Positions 61,442 through 64,000 of a stretch of 64,000 nucleotides of DNA are shown here, one piece after another. The translations under genes and the position numbers were made by a program. The notes under the pieces were generated by a model that saw nothing but the letters and a program-made list of their open reading frames with translations, had not been told where the DNA came from and did not search any database. Source of the DNA: Bacillota bacterium (GTDB lineage Bacteria > Bacillota > Clostridia > Lachnospirales > Lachnospiraceae); contig JAUNDN010000001.1 in NCBI GenBank assembly GCA_030526045.1, positions 142,377-206,376 of the forward strand, in the 5' to 3' direction. Every line of letters starts with the position of its first letter. The stretch's first letter is position 1.

Positions 61442-62407
61442 CTACTTCTGTACCAGATGTACAGCAAAACCGCCGATTTCTTCCTTTAAATAAATTGCCT
61501 TTAATGTACCCTTGTCATCCCTCTTTGCGGATTCCTCATTGAACTCTACACCAAGAACAGTCTCTAAATAATTCACTGCTCTTTCTATGTAGTTCGTCCT
61601 GACTGCAATATGTCCGTTCTTTCCAAGATAAGGTGTCTTCATCACCTCAAGCGCTGATCCTGCAAAAATGGAGCTGTTACCTACCTTGGCAGGCATACCA
61701 AAGATAAATGCAAATCTGTTTGCTGCCTTAAGCGCCTCTTCTTCATTTTCTGCGTTTACACCGACATGAGCCAGTTCAAAGCCAAGCATGGTCTGAACAG
61801 CCTCTCTTGTCAGCTGCTCAATCTTATCCCACTGCCCTGCATTGATCAGATCCCCGGGAACCATCCAGGAACCACCGCAGGCAATGATCTTATTAAAGTC
61901 AAGATAGGATGTCAGATTCTTCGCGTTAATGCCGCCGGTAGGCATGAATTTCATATTCACATAAGGTGCTGCCATTGCCTTGATCTTGGCAAGACCACCT
62001 GACTGTTCAGCCGGGAAGAACTTTACCACATCAAGTCCAAGCTCAATTGCCATTTCAATATCACTGGGGCTTGAGGTACCGGGTGTTATCGGAACTTTCT
62101 TTTCGATACAGTATTTCACGGTATTGGGATTTAACCCCGGGCTGACAATGAATTTTGCGCCTGCTTCCACTGCTGCATCTACCTGTGCTGCATTTAAAAC
62201 TGTACCTGCTCCCACGCACATGTTCGGAAAGTTTTCCGTCATGATCCTGATTGCTTCTGCTGCCGCATCGGTACGGAAGGTAACCTCTGCACAGGGAAGT
62301 CCTCCTGCACAAAGTGCCTTTGCAAGCGGAAGCGCATCCTGGGCTCTGTCAATCTTTACAACCGGAACAATACCGATCTTACTGATCTGTTCTAGAACTG
62401 CATTCAT
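61442..62407 (-). CDS. eda: KDPG/KHG aldolase with C-terminal VOC-like domain
   Basis: A 321-residue protein. Residues 1-205 are a complete Eda: catalytic Glu41 in AEVTFRT, the Schiff-base Lys129 in VVKFFPAE, and FMPTGGINAKNL. Normal Eda stops here. About 110 more residues follow: GFELAHVGVNAENEEEALKAANRFAFIFGMP and NYLETVLGVEF, a pattern like glyoxalase/VOC domains. Such longer forms occur in Clostridia; the role of the extra domain is not known. The enzyme splits KDPG to pyruvate and glyceraldehyde-3-phosphate. Confidence 0.9.
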   Translation of the reverse strand: MNAVLEQISKIGIVPVVKIDRAQDALPLAKALCAGGLPCAEVTFRTDAAAEAIRIMTENFPNMCVGAGTVLNAAQVDAAVEAGAKFIVSPGLNPNTVKYCIEKKVPITPGTSSPSDIEMAIELGLDVVKFFPAEQSGGLAKIKAMAAPYVNMKFMPTGGINAKNLTSYLDFNKIIACGGSWMVPGDLINAGQWDKIEQLTREAVQTMLGFELAHVGVNAENEEEALKAANRFAFIFGMPAKVGNSSIFAGSALEVMKTPYLGKNGHIAVRTNYIERAVNYLETVLGVEFNEESAKRDDKGTLKAIYLKEEIGGFAVHLVQK

Positions 62408-62468
62408 ATTTTCCTCTCATTCTGCCGTTTAACGGCTCTTTCAAAATTTTGTTTGCCGGTTTCCTGCC

Positions 62469-63107
62469 TTACGCAAGGATCTCCTTTACGCAGGCTGCCA
62501 GCTTGTCGCACTTACAGTTGTCAAAAAAGTATTTCTTTACGCCTTCACCGGATAAAGCTCCCTTCACCAGTTCTCTGTCAAGGTTCTTCAAAATGGTGAC
62601 CATATCTGTATGTGTTACTTCCTTAACCTGGTCTAAGATCTTCTTATTTCTCTGCTCCGGAACGACTCTTTCCTTGGGATAACCGCCACCTCCGGGTGCA
62701 CAGAACAGCTTTTCAAAGATATACTGCAGATTCAACTCTCCGCCCCAGCCAAAATTCTCTGCAAAAGGAAGGGCAATGCAATTTCCGTCATTCACCTGTG
62801 AAAACAGGTAAGCATCCAGAGGAGAGGTAATATGTCCGCAAAGCACCTTGGGGAAGGAATTGCATGCAAGCATGGCTCCCTCTCCTGTACCACAGCCGGT
62901 GATCACATAATCAGCCGCACCGGAGTTTAACAGGACTGCTGCCAGAATACCGTTCTGTACATAGGTGAGCTGATGCTCATCCTCTGCACTGTCCATACCA
63001 TAATTATACACTTCATGTCCCATAGGTTCTACCACTTTTTTCAGGGTATCAAAGATCATACCGTTCTTTGCCGCCTGGGAATTCTCATTGATCAACGCAA
63101 TTTTCAT
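62469..63107 (-). CDS. RpiB/LacAB-family isomerase, probably for unsaturated uronate
   Basis: A 212-residue protein of the RpiB family: MKIALINENSQAAKN start, NYGMDSAEDEHQL, and the active-site VITGCGTGEGAMLACNSFP. It is longer than the usual 150-residue RpiB by a C-terminal extension of about 60 residues. It lies between an SDR dehydrogenase and KDPG aldolase, where KduI would be expected. The DhuI isomerases of streptococci are RpiB-like and replace KduI in 4-deoxy-hexosulose-uronate metabolism; the same role here is inference. The ATG at 63107 follows AAAGGA. Confidence 0.78.
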   Translation of the reverse strand: MKIALINENSQAAKNGMIFDTLKKVVEPMGHEVYNYGMDSAEDEHQLTYVQNGILAAVLLNSGAADYVITGCGTGEGAMLACNSFPKVLCGHITSPLDAYLFSQVNDGNCIALPFAENFGWGGELNLQYIFEKLFCAPGGGGYPKERVVPEQRNKKILDQVKEVTHTDMVTILKNLDRELVKGALSGEGVKKYFFDNCKCDKLAACVKEILA

Positions 63108-63148
63108 ATCCGATTCCTTTCTGCGATATTTCCTTTTACTTATCAAGA

Positions 63149-63955
63149 TTACTGCGGCTGCTTGCCGATGTAAGCAAGGATACCGCCGTCTACGTAAAGG
63201 ACATGTCCATTTACGAAATCGGATGCATCGGAGGCAAGAAATACTGCCGGTCCCTGTAAATCTTCTGTCACACCCCAGCGTGCAGCAGGTGTCTTTGCAA
63301 TAATGAACTGATCAAAGGGATGTCTGCTTCCGTCAGGCTGAATCTCACGTAAGGGTGCTGTCTGGGGAGTTGCAATGTAGCCGGGTCCAATACCGTTACA
63401 CTGAATATTAAACTCACCATACTCGGAAGCAATGTTTCTTGTCAGCATCTTCAGTCCGCCCTTTGCAGCTGCGTAAGCAGATACCGTCTCACGTCCCAAT
63501 TCACTCATCATGGAGCAGATGTTAATGATCTTTCCGTGTCCCTTTTTGATCATGCTGGGAATGACTGCCTTTGATACAATAAAGGGAGCGTTCAGGTCAA
63601 CATCAATTACCTGGCGGAACTGTTCCGCTGTCATATCACACATAGGAATACGCTTGATGATACCGGCATTGTTGACAAGAATATCAATGACGCCAACCTC
63701 TTTTTCCACCTGAGCTACCAGCGCATTGACCTGTTCCTCATTAGTAACATCACATACATAACCGTGTGCTTCAATGCCCAGCTCCTTGTATGCGGCAAGT
63801 CCCTTGTCTACCAGTTCCTGCTTGATATCGTTAAATACGATGGTTGCTCCTGCCTGTGCATAAGCAGAAGCAATTGCAAATCCAATACCGTAGGATGCTC
63901 CTGTTACCAGTGCCACCTTGCCTTCCAGTGAAAACTTCTTCATAAAATCGTTCAT
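63149..63955 (-). CDS. SDR oxidoreductase, gluconate 5-dehydrogenase/KduD/DhuD type
   Basis: A 268-residue short-chain dehydrogenase. The cofactor motif is VTGASYGIGFAIA (about residue 18), NNAG follows at about 95, and the catalytic Ser, Tyr and Lys are in ICSMMSELG and SAYAAAKGG. It most resembles gluconate 5-dehydrogenases and the DhuD/KduD enzymes that reduce 2,5-diketo-3-deoxygluconate to KDG. As first gene of the operon with the RpiB-like isomerase, kdgK and eda, the KduD/DhuD role is preferred. The upstream promoter is probably beyond the window edge. Confidence 0.85.
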   Translation of the reverse strand: MNDFMKKFSLEGKVALVTGASYGIGFAIASAYAQAGATIVFNDIKQELVDKGLAAYKELGIEAHGYVCDVTNEEQVNALVAQVEKEVGVIDILVNNAGIIKRIPMCDMTAEQFRQVIDVDLNAPFIVSKAVIPSMIKKGHGKIINICSMMSELGRETVSAYAAAKGGLKMLTRNIASEYGEFNIQCNGIGPGYIATPQTAPLREIQPDGSRHPFDQFIIAKTPAARWGVTEDLQGPAVFLASDASDFVNGHVLYVDGGILAYIGKQPQ

Positions 63956-64000
63956 TTTGATCCTCTCTTTCCGCCGCTTTTATGCGGCATACGCTTTTCG

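Overview
The window looks like chromosome from a Gram-positive, anaerobic Bacillota, most likely a gut Lachnospiraceae-type Clostridia; this is inferred from gene families, not from a marker gene. The pointers are moderate GC, AGGAGG-type ribosome binding sites, sigma-A promoters with 16-18 bp spacers, an anaerobic ribonucleotide reductase with NrdR boxes, ClpC, LytR-CpsA-Psr, DUF4430 and WXG100 genes, and plant-polysaccharide enzymes. Apart from one block at about 38.8-46.7 kb and a single regulator near 49 kb, everything is read from the minus strand.

Layout. (1) 1-7.4 kb: an arabinan or arabino-oligosaccharide locus: GH43 lipoprotein, sugar ABC transporter (binding protein and two permeases), YesL-type membrane protein, intracellular GH43 arabinosidase, and the start of a chemoreceptor-like sensor cut by the window edge. 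(2) 7.9-14.3 kb: tRNA-Trp, an LCP ligase, radA, a small conserved protein, and a GntR regulator coupled to clpC. (3) 14.3-22.95 kb: SH3 surface protein, zinc-ribbon/HTH protein, purD-purN-purM-purE, an M29-type peptidase, two small membrane proteins and pyrE. (4) 23.0-30.7 kb: a four-gene signalling operon: hybrid kinase with HPt, hybrid kinase fused to a DegV lipid-binding domain, solute-binding lipoprotein, and a REC-GGDEF protein. (5) 30.7-32.1 kb: cobalamin riboswitch, DUF4430 lipoprotein and ECF S-component. (6) 32.1-38.6 kb: chemoreceptor fragment, pyrF, nrdD with a fused glutaredoxin-like domain behind two NrdR boxes, a TPR lipoprotein and an rRNA methyltransferase.

(7) 38.8-46.7 kb, plus strand: MMPL/RND exporter, overlapping GLUG-repeat surface protein, TetR regulator and a chemoreceptor. 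(8) 46.7-50.6 kb: Csp-like subtilase, AraC regulator and FMN-dependent dehydrogenase. (9) 50.7-59.2 kb: a compact type VII secretion locus from one strong promoter: EssC-type ATPase, EsaB-like protein, five WXG100-like proteins, a membrane-anchored protein, and a lipase with an N-terminal hydrolase and C-terminal helical domain. The usual EsaA, EssA and EssB genes are not in it. (10) 59.4-64 kb: a ZIP metal transporter, then a ketodeoxygluconate operon (SDR dehydrogenase, RpiB-type isomerase, KDPG aldolase with an extra domain, KDG kinase) that would take uronates from pectin or glycosaminoglycans to pyruvate and glyceraldehyde-3-phosphate.

The strongest leads are the reduced type VII locus with its reverse-arranged lipase, and the histidine kinase-REC-DegV fusion inside a signalling operon that ends in a diguanylate cyclase.
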